64,000 bases of DNA from Oscillospiraceae bacterium (lineage in GTDB: Bacteria; Bacillota; Clostridia; Oscillospirales; Oscillospiraceae): the NCBI GenBank assembly GCA_017445875.1, contig JAFSRZ010000028.1:18058-82057 (forward strand), written 5' to 3'. Below the pieces are notes generated by a model. That model did no database searches, had not been told where the DNA came from, and saw only the letters and a program-made list of their open reading frames with translations. Positions within the stretch are counted from its first letter, which is position 1. Every line of letters starts with the position of its first letter. Positions 1-8,621 of this stretch are shown here, in pieces. The position numbers and the translations under genes are program-made.

Positions 1-2
1 CG

Positions 3-314
3 TTCCTGTTCCCCCGCGGCGGACTGGGTAACTTCGACTGGATGATTTACAACGTACTCGGCGGCGGCTTAATCCTCGGCGCGGTTTTCATGGCTACCGA
101 TTACGCAACGTCCCCCGTCACGGCGAAAGGACAGGCTATCTTCGGCGTGGGTTGCGGACTGTTTACTATCGCAATCCGCTATTTCGGCTCCTACAATGAG
201 GGCGTGTGTTACTCCATTATGGTTATGAATCTGTTCGTGCCGCTTATCGACCGGTACGTGAAACCGCCGCGCTTCGGCGTGGTCGAGGAATCGAAAAAGG
301 AGGCGGCGACATGA
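3..314 (+). CDS. rnfD: Rnf complex subunit D, C-terminal part (gene starts before the window)
   Basis: The frame is open from the first bases of the window, so only about the last 103 residues are present and the ATG at 42 is internal. The readable protein starts FLFPRGGLGNFDW and continues with hydrophobic helices and the motif ATDYATSPVT, which is typical of RnfD/NqrB-family membrane subunits. RnfD carries covalently bound FMN and takes part in ferredoxin:NAD+ oxidoreduction coupled to ion pumping; the flavinylation site lies upstream of the window. The stop overlaps the rnfG start as ATGA, so the two are translationally coupled. The following rnfG-E-A-B order confirms the assignment. Confidence 0.93.
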   Translation, partial: FLFPRGGLGNFDWMIYNVLGGGLILGAVFMATDYATSPVTAKGQAIFGVGCGLFTIAIRYFGSYNEGVCYSIMVMNLFVPLIDRYVKPPRFGVVEESKKEAAT

Positions 315-943
315 GCGGAAATATCAAACAGGCCGAAAAAGTCAACATGGACCCGAAATATATTGCCACATTGATGGTTCGGCTGTTCGGTACCTGTATG
401 GTGGTCGCGTTCCTGCTCGGACTGGTCAACATGGTCACGCTCCCGAACATCACCGCCCGGCAGAAAGCCGCCACCGACGCGGCCTTGAAACAGGTTGTCG
501 AAAACCCCGACGCTTCGGAGTTCTCCGACGCGCTGGAACTCTCCGGCGACATGACCGCCGCCGCGTCCGGCGCGGGCGCGACATTGTCCGCACTCTACGC
601 CGTCACGGAGGACAACGCCCCCGCCGGGTATGCCCTGACGATTGTCGCCAGCGGCTCACAGGGCAACATTGAAATGATGGTCGGCGTCGACGAGGCCGAC
701 ATTGTGACGGGCGTCTCAATTGTCAGCAACTCCGAAACGCCGGGTATCGGCTCTAAAGTCATGGGCAACGAACCCACCGCCAGCGGGACGCCCGTACTTG
801 ACCAGTTCATCGGCAAGTCCCCGGCGGACGGTACGCTTTCCGTCGGCGGCGGTATCGACGCCATTGGCGGCGCGACGGTCTCCACACGCGGCGTTACCAC
901 GGGCGTCAACGCCGCCTTGGCGGTCGCCGCCCTCATGGACTGA
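311..943 (+). CDS. rnfG: Rnf complex subunit G (flavinylated)
   Basis: This 210-residue protein has one N-terminal transmembrane helix (about residues 20-44) and an FMN-binding domain facing outward. The FMN attachment region reads DAIGGAT near residues 183-189; in RnfG/NqrC proteins the last Thr of D-x-x-(S/T)-G-A-T is esterified to FMN by ApbE, here Thr189 by counting. The usual Ser/Thr two positions before Ala is Gly in this protein. The start at 311 was chosen over an upstream in-frame codon at 206 because it overlaps the rnfD stop as ATGA and follows a GGAGGCGGCGAC ribosome binding site. It acts in the membrane Rnf complex that couples reduced ferredoxin to NAD+ reduction. Confidence 0.93.
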   Translation: MSGNIKQAEKVNMDPKYIATLMVRLFGTCMVVAFLLGLVNMVTLPNITARQKAATDAALKQVVENPDASEFSDALELSGDMTAAASGAGATLSALYAVTEDNAPAGYALTIVASGSQGNIEMMVGVDEADIVTGVSIVSNSETPGIGSKVMGNEPTASGTPVLDQFIGKSPADGTLSVGGGIDAIGGATVSTRGVTTGVNAALAVAALMD

Positions 944-961
944 CGAAAGGAGGCGTGACAC

Positions 962-1657
962 ATGGATTTCAAATCCCAATTCAAAGAGGGGCTTATCACC
1001 AATAACCCCGTACTCGTACAGCTTTTAGGCCTGTGTTCGGTTATGGCTATCTCGACTTCCTTCTTTAACGGAATCGGCATGGGTATCGCCGTCACGATTA
1101 TTCTGACCCTCTCCAACATCATCATTTCCGCAATTCGGAATATCGTCCCCAACAAAATCCGTATCGCCATGTTCATTGTGGTTATCGCCGGTTTCGTCAC
1201 GATGGTGGACTTGCTGTTACAGGCGTTTGTCCCGGCGCTGTCGGAATCTCTGGGCGTGTTCATTCCGCTGATTGTCGTGAACTGTATCATTTTAGGCCGC
1301 GCCGAATCGTTCTCCTACAAGAACGGCGTTCTGGCCTCCGCGATTGACGGTATCTGTCAGGGTATCGGCTACACGGCTGTGTTGCTGGTTATGTGCATTA
1401 TCCGCGAATTTCTGGGCGCGGGAACCTTCGGCGGCGGCATTCTCGGCTCCGGCGGAATCTTCGACGGCGGCGCGCTCGGTGCCGGAAAGGGTATTACCAT
1501 TCTCCCCGAACAGTACCCCATGAAGCTCTTAACGCTTCCTGTGGGCGGATTCATCGTGCTGGGGGTACTTATTGCCGCCATGCAGTGGGCTTTGAACCGC
1601 TCCAAACAGAAAGCGGAGGAAGCCGCGAAAATTGAAAAGGAGGCGGTTCAGGTATGA
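962..1657 (+). CDS. rnfE: Rnf complex subunit E
   Basis: This 231-residue integral membrane protein has about six hydrophobic helices and the RnfE/NqrD signature VVNCIILGRAESF near residues 105-117. RnfE and RnfA are paired inverted-topology subunits that form the membrane core of the Rnf ion pump. The ATG follows an AAAGGAGGCGTGACAC ribosome binding site 19 bases after rnfG. The C-terminus is charged and lysine/glutamate-rich (KQKAEEAAKIEKEA), a cytoplasmic tail. The stop overlaps the rnfA start as ATGA. Confidence 0.95.
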   Translation: MDFKSQFKEGLITNNPVLVQLLGLCSVMAISTSFFNGIGMGIAVTIILTLSNIIISAIRNIVPNKIRIAMFIVVIAGFVTMVDLLLQAFVPALSESLGVFIPLIVVNCIILGRAESFSYKNGVLASAIDGICQGIGYTAVLLVMCIIREFLGAGTFGGGILGSGGIFDGGALGAGKGITILPEQYPMKLLTLPVGGFIVLGVLIAAMQWALNRSKQKAEEAAKIEKEAVQV

Positions 1658-2247
1658 AAGAGCTTTCCACGCTGATTACCATTACTATTGGCGCGATTCT
1701 GTCCAATAACTTCATCTTTTCGCAGTTTCTGGGCTGTTGCCCGTTCATGGGCGTGTCGAAAAAAATTGACACCGCCACGGGCATGGGTTTCGCGGTCGTG
1801 TTCGTCATGGGACTGGCGTCCGCTATCACGTGGTGCGTCTACAACTGGATTCTGCTCCCGCTGAATCTGGTTTACATGCAGACCGTCGCCTTTATTCTGG
1901 TCATTGCCTCTCTCGTGCAGTTCATCGAGATGTTTCTACAGAAGTCCGTGCCGTCGCTGTACACGGCGCTTGGCGTCTACCTGCCCCTCATTACGACCAA
2001 CTGCGCCGTGCTTGGCGTCGCCCTGCTCAATATCCAGAACTCCTACAACTTCATTGAAGCGGTTGTCTACGGCATTACGGGCGGCGTGGGCTTCCTTCTG
2101 GCGATTGTCCTGCTTGCGAGTGTGCGGGAACAACTCGTATTTGCCGACTACCCCAAGTCCTTTGACGGGTTCCCCATTGCGCTTGTCGCCGCCGGACTGA
2201 TGGCGCTGGCGTTTATGGGCTTCTCCGGTCTCGACATTTTCAAGTAA
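1654..2247 (+). CDS. rnfA: Rnf complex subunit A
   Basis: This 197-residue membrane protein has about six helices and the motifs ILSNNFIFSQFLGCCPFMGV (residues 13-32) and ITTNCAVLGVAL (about 112-123), which are diagnostic for RnfA/NqrE and include the Cys residues that hold the intramembrane iron-sulfur centre shared with RnfE. It is translationally coupled to rnfE by a 4-base overlap and is followed 13 bases later by rnfB. The length is normal for the family. Confidence 0.96.
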   Translation: MKELSTLITITIGAILSNNFIFSQFLGCCPFMGVSKKIDTATGMGFAVVFVMGLASAITWCVYNWILLPLNLVYMQTVAFILVIASLVQFIEMFLQKSVPSLYTALGVYLPLITTNCAVLGVALLNIQNSYNFIEAVVYGITGGVGFLLAIVLLASVREQLVFADYPKSFDGFPIALVAAGLMALAFMGFSGLDIFK

Positions 2248-2260
2248 GGGGGGCTGAACG

Positions 2261-3166
2261 ATGTTAAACGTATTGTCCGCCGTGCTGGTACTCGGACTGC
2301 TGGGCGCGTTGTTCGGCGCTCTGCTGGCGGTGGCCTCCAAAATTTTCGAGGTCAAGAAAGACCCCCGCGAAGAGGCGATATTAGCCAAACTGGCGGGCGC
2401 GAACTGTGGCGGCTGTGGTTATCCGGGCTGCGCGGGCTGCGCGGCGGCGATTGTCGCGGGCGACGCGCCTGTGACGGCCTGCGCCCCCGCCGGCGCTGAC
2501 GCCGCCGCCGCTATCGCCGAAATTATGGGACAGACCGCCACCGTCGGCGAGCGGGAAGTAGCTTTCGTCCGTTGCAATGGCGGTACCGCCGCCGTGAAAC
2601 GCTTCGAGTATGTCGGCGTACAGGACTGTACAGCGGCGGAGAAAGTCGCGGCGGGGCCGATAGACTGCGCGTGGGGCTGTCTGGGCTTCGGCTCGTGCGT
2701 GAAAGCGTGTCAGTTCGACGCCATGCACATTGGCCCGAACGGCGTCGCGGTTGTCGACGAGGACAAGTGTACCGATTGTATGGCATGCGCGGCGGTGTGT
2801 CCGCGTCACCTGATTGTGTCGGTGCCGGTGTCGAAAAAGGTTCGCGTACTGTGTCTGAATCAGGAAAAGGGCAAAGCCGCTATGACTGTCTGCGAAAATT
2901 CCTGTATCGGGTGCGGCCTGTGTGAACGCGAGTGCAAAAAGGACGCAATCCATGTTGTCGACGGTATCGCGTCCATCGACTACGCGAAGTGTATCAACTG
3001 CAAACTTTGTACGAAAGTCTGTCCGCGTGACGCCATTACTCCGGTAGCCACGGCGGAGGACAAGGAAAAGTACAAGGAAGTCAAGAAAAAGGCGGCGGAG
3101 GCCAAAAAGAAAGCGGCGGAAGTCGCCGCCGCGAAATCCGGCAAACCCGCCGCCGCGAAAAAGTGA
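2261..3166 (+). CDS. rnfB: Rnf complex iron-sulfur subunit B
   Basis: This 301-residue protein starts with a membrane anchor (about residues 1-29), followed by the RnfB four-cysteine domain CGGCGYPGCAGC...C (about residues 47-73). Cys-rich ferredoxin segments follow, including CTDCMACAAVCP, CIGCGLCEREC and CINCKLCTKVCP, so several [4Fe-4S] clusters are expected. RnfB receives electrons from reduced ferredoxin. The last 35 residues form a Lys/Ala-rich tail (KKKAAEAKKKAAE) that may be a flexible cytoplasmic extension and lies outside the conserved domains. It is the last gene of the operon; a hairpin terminator follows about 90 bases downstream. Confidence 0.95.
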   Translation: MLNVLSAVLVLGLLGALFGALLAVASKIFEVKKDPREEAILAKLAGANCGGCGYPGCAGCAAAIVAGDAPVTACAPAGADAAAAIAEIMGQTATVGEREVAFVRCNGGTAAVKRFEYVGVQDCTAAEKVAAGPIDCAWGCLGFGSCVKACQFDAMHIGPNGVAVVDEDKCTDCMACAAVCPRHLIVSVPVSKKVRVLCLNQEKGKAAMTVCENSCIGCGLCERECKKDAIHVVDGIASIDYAKCINCKLCTKVCPRDAITPVATAEDKEKYKEVKKKAAEAKKKAAEVAAAKSGKPAAAKK

Positions 3167-3257
3167 CCCGTTCGGAAAAAACGGAACAGTGACGGCGTCG
3201 GCGTTCGCCGGGAATGTGTCCCCCAAGCGCGACCGGAACACCTATGACGCAGACAAA

Positions 3258-3288
3258 GCCCCGTCCGGCGTGACAAGCCGGGCGGGGC
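3258..3288. terminator. Bidirectional hairpin between rnfB and relE-type toxin
   Basis: GCCCCGTCCGGC and GCCGGGCGGGGC pair around a 7-base loop (12 bp, one G-T wobble). It is followed on + by GTTCTT and on - by TTTGTC. It sits between two convergent genes and could end both transcripts. Confidence 0.7.
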
Positions 3289-3305
3289 GTTCTTACGCGC
3301 CTGAA

Positions 3306-3608
3306 TCATATGCGGCGGTTATCCCGCCGACAGTCCAGCACCGCGTCAAGGTAAACGTCCTGATTCTCCACGATGAACACCGCTTTGTACCACTTGCAAA
3401 ACAGGGCTTTACGGTACAGTCCTTCCGGCAAATTGCCGTCCGTCTCCACGGGGAACTGATACGGATTTTCGCCCAGTTCGCGCAACACGGCCTCGAACCC
3501 GTCCGCGAGCCGCAGGGCGGCGGACTTGCTTACTCTGGCGAGAAACCGGGCATGGCTGACAAGCATTTTGTCGGCGCGTTCCGCCACGATTACGTTATAC
3601 TTCGCCAT
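3306..3608 (-). CDS. RelE/ParE-type toxin
   Basis: This 100-residue protein (MAKYNVIVAERADKML...) resembles the RelE/ParE superfamily: an N-terminal beta strand, a helical segment, and a C-terminal beta sheet with LYRKALFCKWYKAVF and VYLDAVLDCRRD. RelE members cleave mRNA at the ribosome and ParE members target gyrase; the sequence alone does not decide which applies. The ATG at 3608 was preferred to a longer in-frame start because it gives the canonical length and overlaps the end of the antitoxin gene by 14 bases, the usual coupling in this kind of operon. Confidence 0.8.
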   Translation of the reverse strand: MAKYNVIVAERADKMLVSHARFLARVSKSAALRLADGFEAVLRELGENPYQFPVETDGNLPEGLYRKALFCKWYKAVFIVENQDVYLDAVLDCRRDNRRI

Positions 3609-3894
3609 TGTCCGTCTCTCCGGCAATCGCTTCGCGCATATCAGACAGCACGTCCCAGCCGTCGCGCCCCTGATAGCCGTTGAGCCGCGCCGTACGCGCT
3701 TCGAGCAGGTCGGCGTAAAGCGCGTTCGAGGAATCCAGCGACAGTGACAGCGGCACACCACGTTCCCGGACAATCTGTTTCAGGAACATTGTAAACGCCC
3801 CCGTCATGGTCATTCCGAGTTCCGACAGCACCTCCTCCGCCTGTGTCTTCAAGGCGGAATCCACACGGATACTTAAATTCGCGTTTCCCGGCAT
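3595..3894 (-). CDS. RelB/DinJ-type antitoxin
   Basis: This 99-residue protein starts MPGNANLSIRVDSALK and continues with a helix-rich segment (ELGMTMTGAFTMFLKQIVRERG), the ribbon-helix-helix pattern of RelB/DinJ antitoxins, followed by a variable toxin-binding C-terminus. It should bind and neutralise the following RelE-type toxin and repress its own promoter. The start at 3894 follows GAGAAAGGACGTGAGGAA; upstream in-frame codons lie between the promoter and this site. The gene overlaps the toxin gene by 14 bases. Confidence 0.82.
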   Translation of the reverse strand: MPGNANLSIRVDSALKTQAEEVLSELGMTMTGAFTMFLKQIVRERGVPLSLSLDSSNALYADLLEARTARLNGYQGRDGWDVLSDMREAIAGETDNGEV

Positions 3895-3916
3895 TTCCTC
3901 ACGTCCTTTCTCTTCA

Positions 3917-3958
3917 ATTGTACTACATTGTCGAGTCGTTGTCAAGACAAAGACAACG
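3917..3958 (-). promoter_or_regulatory. Promoter and inverted-repeat operator of the RelBE-type operon
   Basis: On the minus strand TTGACA (3940-3945) and TACAAT (3917-3922) are separated by 17 bases. A 7-bp inverted repeat, CGTTGTC (3937-3943) and GACAACG (3952-3958), overlaps the -35 box. This placement fits autorepression by the antitoxin or antitoxin-toxin complex. Confidence 0.75.
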
Positions 3959-4147
3959 AGAGCGGACGCCTGTCCCGGTGTCCGCGCCTATATTCCGGCG
4001 ATTAAATGCCCTCACACGTGACAACGCCGTTTTCGTCATTGAAAAAAATCCCGCAGGCAGTGGCCTTAAAACCATAATCGGGAAACTTCTCGTGTATAGT
4101 CTCCGTCAATGCCCGCATATTTGTAAGAGGATTGGAATTTTGACAAA

Positions 4148-4177
4148 GACGCGCCCTCCCGTGATTGCGGGAGGGCG
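4148..4177 (-). terminator. Terminator of rny
   Basis: CGCCCTCCCG (4152-4161) and CGGGAGGGCG (4168-4177) form a 10-bp stem with a 6-base loop immediately after the rny stop codon. On the minus strand it is followed by GTCTTTGTC. Confidence 0.75.
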
Positions 4178-4182
4178 TCGCG

Positions 4183-5727
4183 TTATTTCGCGTATTCGAC
4201 GACTTTGGTTTCCCGGAGGACATGCACCTTGATTTGTCCGGGGTACTCCATTTCGTTTTCAATCTTCTTAGCGAGGTCACGCGCCATAATCACCATTTGG
4301 TCCTCGCTGACCTGTTCGGGCTTGACCATGACGCGGACTTCGCGCCCGGCCTGAATCGCGTACGCCTTATCCACACCCGGATAGGAGTTGGTAATTTCCT
4401 CCAACTGTTCCAGACGCTTGATATAGTTTTCGAGATTTTCGCGCCGCGCTCCGGGACGCGCCGCCGATATCGCGTCGGCGGCCTGTACGAGACAGGCAAC
4501 GAGTGTCCGCGCCTCCACGTCGTTGTGGTGGGCTTCGATGGCGTGAATGACTTCCTCCCGCTCGCGGAACTTCCGGGCGAACTCGACACCTAACGCGACG
4601 TGGGTACCCTCCATTTCGTGGTCGACGGCTTTGCCGAGGTCGTGGAGCAGTCCGGCGCGACGGGCTACCTGCGCGTCCGCGCCGAGTTCGGCGGCCATGA
4701 TTCCGGCAAGGTGGCTGACTTCAATGGAATGTTGCAAAATATTCTGCCCGTAACTGGTGCGATAGTGTAGGCGTCCAATCATCTTGACGAGTTCGGGGTG
4801 CAGATTCCGCACGCCGCATTCAAAGACGGCGCGTTCTCCCTCGGCCTTGATGGTGGCCTCGACATCACGCCGGGCGCGTTCGACAGTTTCCTCAATGTGG
4901 GTGGGATGGATTCGCCCGTCAGCAATCAACTTTTCCAGCGCGACACGCGCAATCTCGCGGCGGACGGGTTCAAAACACGAAATGGTAATGGCTTCCGGCG
5001 TGTCGTCTATGATGAGGTCGACGCCGGTCAAAGTCTCGATGGAACGGATATTCCGGCCTTCGCGTCCGATAATCCGTCCCTTCATCTCGTCATTGGGCAG
5101 GGGAACCACACTGACGGTCATTTCGGCGGTCTGGTCGGCGGCGCAACGCTGGATTGCCTGCGCGACAACTTCGCGGGCGCGGGCTTCGCATTCCTCTTTC
5201 ATGCGGGACTCGACTTCTTTGATTTTCAGGGCGGTTTCGTGCGTGACATCGGCCTCGACCTGCTGAATTAAGTAGGCGCGGGCTTGGTCGGGCGTAAAGC
5301 CGGAAATACGTTCGAGCAGTGCCATTTGTTCCTGCTTGATACGTTCCGCTTCGGCGTGGGCTTCGTCTACTGCCGAATGTTTCCGGGCAAGGTCTTCTTC
5401 CTTCTTCTCGATGGTGTCTAACTTGCGGTCGAGATTATCTTCCTTTTGCTGTAAGCGGTTTTCCTGCCGCTGTAGTTCCGTGCGGCGCTCGCGGACTTCC
5501 TTCTCATATTCGCTGCGGTCCTTCAGAATCTTCTCGTTTGCTTCCAAGAGGGCTTCCCGCGTTTTGGACTCGGCGCGCTGGTGGGCATCGTTGAGGATGG
5601 ACAGGGCGCGGTCTTCGGCTTCCCCGATGGTTTTTCTCTCCGTTGATTTCCGGTAGCGAATACCGAGCAGAAAGAACACAAGCGCGCCAATCGCCAGCCC
5701 AATCGGGCCGGAGATGTACCATGGCAT
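4183..5727 (-). CDS. rny: Ribonuclease Y
   Basis: This 514-residue protein has the complete RNase Y architecture: an N-terminal membrane helix (about residues 5-23), a long charged coiled coil (about 30-200), a KH RNA-binding domain with [15 protein letters not shown], and an HD domain with [15 protein letters not shown] and a second AHHNDVE segment. RNase Y is the membrane-tethered endoribonuclease that starts bulk mRNA decay in Firmicutes. The start follows TTGGAGGAACCGCAAC. It is monocistronic, with its own promoter and terminator. Length and residues are typical. Confidence 0.97.
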   Translation of the reverse strand: MPWYISGPIGLAIGALVFFLLGIRYRKSTERKTIGEAEDRALSILNDAHQRAESKTREALLEANEKILKDRSEYEKEVRERRTELQRQENRLQQKEDNLDRKLDTIEKKEEDLARKHSAVDEAHAEAERIKQEQMALLERISGFTPDQARAYLIQQVEADVTHETALKIKEVESRMKEECEARAREVVAQAIQRCAADQTAEMTVSVVPLPNDEMKGRIIGREGRNIRSIETLTGVDLIIDDTPEAITISCFEPVRREIARVALEKLIADGRIHPTHIEETVERARRDVEATIKAEGERAVFECGVRNLHPELVKMIGRLHYRTSYGQNILQHSIEVSHLAGIMAAELGADAQVARRAGLLHDLGKAVDHEMEGTHVALGVEFARKFREREEVIHAIEAHHNDVEARTLVACLVQAADAISAARPGARRENLENYIKRLEQLEEITNSYPGVDKAYAIQAGREVRVMVKPEQVSEDQMVIMARDLAKKIENEMEYPGQIKVHVLRETKVVEYAK

Positions 5728-5816
5728 GTTGCGGTTCCTCCAATCATTCGGTATCGGTTAGCGTTGATAAGGCGTCCGGCGGCCTACCCCTATGACGCGC
5801 CGAATATGCCGCATTT

Positions 5817-5845
5817 AGTTTAACCGTTTCGGGCGGAACTGTCAA
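5817..5845 (-). promoter_or_regulatory. SigA-type promoter of rny
   Basis: On the minus strand TTGACA (5840-5845), a 17-base spacer, then TAAACT (5817-5822). The predicted start site leaves an 80-90 base leader before the rny ATG. Confidence 0.7.
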
Positions 5846-5947
5846 CCGCAAAACGGAAATTTTCTCTTGTTTTTCGCGGATATGGCGGAGACGGAATCTT
5901 TGTGTTGTCGCCGGACAGACAAATTTCCGACGTGACAGAAATTTCGG

Positions 5948-5976
5948 TTGTTCGACACGGGCGACTGTGGTATAAT
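5948..5976 (+). promoter_or_regulatory. Promoter of dapF with extended -10
   Basis: A perfect TATAAT (5971-5976) is preceded directly by TGG (extended -10) and, 17 bases upstream, by TTGTTC, a weak -35. Transcription would begin near 5983, downstream of one candidate ATG at 5975, which helps decide the dapF start. Confidence 0.7.
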
Positions 5977-6007
5977 GGCACATCATCAGGGAATGGAGGC
6001 GGACGGC

Positions 6008-6847
6008 GTGCGATTCTGGAAGATGAACGGCGCGGGCAATGATTTCGTGATTCTGAACAATTTGGAGGAGCGGCTTTCGCCGGAGGACTTCCCGCGCCTC
6101 GCCAAGACATTATGTGAGCGGCGTTTGTCAATCGGGGCGGACGGGCTGATGGTGGTGGACGCCCCGGCGCGGGACGGAGATTTCCGCATGTGGTTCTACA
6201 ACTCGGACGGAAGTCCGGGGGAAATGTGCGGCAACGGGGCGCGGTGCGTCTGCCGGTACGGCTACGAGAACGGCCTTGCCGGGGAGCGTCAGCGCGTCGA
6301 GACGCCCGCCGGAATTGTCACGGGGGAGCGTATCGACCGCCGTTCGTACCGGGTACGCCTCAACGACCCGACAACCATTGACTTACAACGTGTCATAGAG
6401 GTTGACGGGCGTCCGTGGGAATGCGCGTATGTCGAACTCGGAAACCCCGGACTGCCGCACACCGTGGTAGCGTATCCCGGACTGCGCGACGCCGACGAAA
6501 ACGCGTTACGCGAATTAGGCCGGGCTTTCCGCTGGCACAAGTCATTCCCGAAGGGGGCGAATGTCAACTTTTACGAGCTGACGGGGGCGGATACGGTGTA
6601 CGAACGCACGTTTGAGCGCGGCGTGGAGGATTTCACGTACGCCTGCGGCACGGGTACGGCGTCGGTGGCGGCGGTGCTGACGTTGCGCGGGATGGTGTCC
6701 GGTCACGACTTCCGCGCCGACATGACCGGCGGCACGCTTCATATGGACGTGGAGCGCGACGGCGATACCATTACCGGACTGTTCCTGACGGGACCGACAA
6801 ACATCGTGGCGACCGGCGAAGTACGGGACGAGACTTTGTTTCCGTGA
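6008..6847 (+). CDS. dapF: Diaminopimelate epimerase
   Basis: The protein converts LL- to meso-diaminopimelate for lysine and peptidoglycan synthesis. Both catalytic cysteines are present: Cys74 in EMCGNGARC and Cys213 in YACGTGTAS; the N-terminal KMNGAGNDF motif is also intact. I chose the GTG at 6008 (279 residues) because GGAGG lies 8 bases upstream and the promoter start site falls after the earlier ATG at 5975. The ATG at 5993 is a possible alternative but overlaps that Shine-Dalgarno. It matches the DNPR motif of MurE in this window, which predicts a meso-DAP wall. Confidence 0.95.
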   Translation: MRFWKMNGAGNDFVILNNLEERLSPEDFPRLAKTLCERRLSIGADGLMVVDAPARDGDFRMWFYNSDGSPGEMCGNGARCVCRYGYENGLAGERQRVETPAGIVTGERIDRRSYRVRLNDPTTIDLQRVIEVDGRPWECAYVELGNPGLPHTVVAYPGLRDADENALRELGRAFRWHKSFPKGANVNFYELTGADTVYERTFERGVEDFTYACGTGTASVAAVLTLRGMVSGHDFRADMTGGTLHMDVERDGDTITGLFLTGPTNIVATGEVRDETLFP

Positions 6848-6928
6848 CATTCGTCGTTTCGCACAAATTCGACCGCTGATTTTCCATTCTGGAAAGCCTG
6901 TTCTGTACAATCCGCACAAAAATTCCGC

Positions 6929-6957
6929 TTGCGGTTTCCAAAGAAATGTGCTAAAAT
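6929..6957 (+). promoter_or_regulatory. Putative promoter of the MBL-fold nuclease gene
   Basis: TTGCGG (6929-6934), 17-base spacer, TAAAAT (6952-6957). It lies about 55 bases upstream of the ATG at 7013. Confidence 0.6.
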
Positions 6958-7012
6958 AGACACATCTATTGTACCGACAGGACGCCATGCCACGGAAAGG
7001 AGGCGTGTCCCC

Positions 7013-8614
7013 ATGAAACTCAACTTTTACGGCGCTGACCACTGTGTGACGGGGAGCTGTCACTGTTTGGAGGTCAACGGAAAGAAAATCCTCATCGACT
7101 GCGGCTTACAGCAGGGGCGCGACGAAGTTTCAAACCAAGAATTTCCGTTCAGCCCGCAGGAAATTGACTGCGTACTCGTCACCCACGCCCACATTGACCA
7201 CTCTGGACGCCTTCCCCTGTTGGTGCGGGAAGGTTTCCGGGGGCGGATTCTGACAACCCGTATCACCGCCGACTTGCTCGAAATCATGTTGTTGGATTCG
7301 GCCTACATCCAAATGCAGGACGCCGAATGGAAAAACCGTAAAGCCGAACGTTCGGGTATGGAGCGCGTGGAACCGCTTTACACCCCGGAGGACGCCGAAG
7401 CCGTCATGAAGTACATGACCACTTGCGAGTACGGGGAGATTATCGACTTGTACGACGGCGTGGAAGTCGAGTTCGTGGACGCCGGACATTTGCTTGGCTC
7501 GGCCTGTATCGCCATGGACTTGACCGAAAACGGCGTCACGAAACGGATTGTCTTTTCGGGCGACCTCGGCAACGTCAACCAGCCGATTATACGCGACCCG
7601 GTACACTTCCACGGCGCGGACTATGTCGTGATGGAATCGACCTACGGCGACCGTAACCATACCGGCGTGTGGAGCTACCGCGACAACCTTGCCGCAATCA
7701 TCGACGAGACTATGGCGCGGGGCGGAAACCTCATTATTCCCTCGTTCGCCGTCGGGCGTACGCAGGAACTGCTCTATTTTATCCGCGAAATCAAGGACAA
7801 TCACGAAGTCAGAAGCAAGCCGGACTTTCAGGTCTATATTGATTCTCCGCTTGCCCGACGCGCTACCGAAATCTTCAAGGGCGATTTGTTGCAATATCTC
7901 GACTACGACGCGCTACAACTTGTCAAGGGCGGTACGCATATGTTCTCGTTCGACGGTCTGCGCATGACGGAAAGCGTGGAGGAATCCCGCGAACTCAACA
8001 ACGACCCGACACCCAAAGTCATTTTGTCGGCGTCGGGCATGTGCGAGGCCGGACGTATCCGGCACCACCTGAAACACAATCTATGGCGGCGGGAATGCAC
8101 TGTGCTTTTCGTGGGCTATCAGGGCGAAGGCACGTTAGGCCGGACACTGTTGGAGGGCGCGGAGAGCGTCAAACTGTTCGGGGAGGAAATCGCCGTACAC
8201 GCCAAGATTATGAACTTGCAGGGGATGTCGTCCCACGCCGACCGCGACCACCTCATAGAGTGGATTAGCGACTTTACCAAGCCCAAGCCGCAACAGGTAT
8301 TTGTTGTCCACGGCGACCGGGAGGTAGCGCCGTATTTCGCGCAGACGTTGAACGCGAAAGGCATTCCGGCGCATTCCCCGCAGTACACGGAAGTCTATGA
8401 CCTCATCACGAATACGATGTTGAAAACGGGCTATCTGCCGGCGCGGAAACAGAAAGTCTCCGGAAGCGGAAGATTCAGCGCCCCGTACGAGCGCCTTGTC
8501 AAAATGGGAGAGATTCTTAACGAGTCCATCAAGCGTTCCAAGGGACGCGATAACAAGTCTCTTGCGCGTTTCGCGGACCAGTTGAAACAGTTGCTTGAGA
8601 AATGGGAGGCATAA
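7013..8614 (+). CDS. MBL-fold / beta-CASP ribonuclease-like protein
   Basis: This 533-residue protein has the metallo-beta-lactamase core with the zinc-binding motif HAHIDHSG (His58, His60, Asp62, His63), followed by a beta-CASP domain and a C-terminal RNA-specificity (RMMBL-like) region with SSHADRDHL and VHGDREVAPYF. Relatives in bacteria are CPSF/YSH1-like RNA-processing exo- or endonucleases (COG1236). The substrate cannot be read from the sequence. The start follows AAAGGAGGCGTGTCCCC; an in-frame upstream codon at 6929 overlaps the promoter. The next gene begins 7 bases after the stop, so the two are probably cotranscribed. Confidence 0.9.
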   Translation: MKLNFYGADHCVTGSCHCLEVNGKKILIDCGLQQGRDEVSNQEFPFSPQEIDCVLVTHAHIDHSGRLPLLVREGFRGRILTTRITADLLEIMLLDSAYIQMQDAEWKNRKAERSGMERVEPLYTPEDAEAVMKYMTTCEYGEIIDLYDGVEVEFVDAGHLLGSACIAMDLTENGVTKRIVFSGDLGNVNQPIIRDPVHFHGADYVVMESTYGDRNHTGVWSYRDNLAAIIDETMARGGNLIIPSFAVGRTQELLYFIREIKDNHEVRSKPDFQVYIDSPLARRATEIFKGDLLQYLDYDALQLVKGGTHMFSFDGLRMTESVEESRELNNDPTPKVILSASGMCEAGRIRHHLKHNLWRRECTVLFVGYQGEGTLGRTLLEGAESVKLFGEEIAVHAKIMNLQGMSSHADRDHLIEWISDFTKPKPQQVFVVHGDREVAPYFAQTLNAKGIPAHSPQYTEVYDLITNTMLKTGYLPARKQKVSGSGRFSAPYERLVKMGEILNESIKRSKGRDNKSLARFADQLKQLLEKWEA

Positions 8615-8621
8615 ACAATCC

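Noticed and set aside
4002-4118. Short minus-strand reading frame (38 residues) downstream of rny
   Set aside because: No ribosome binding site, no recognised family and no promoter; it lies beyond the rny terminator and may be a decayed gene end at most.
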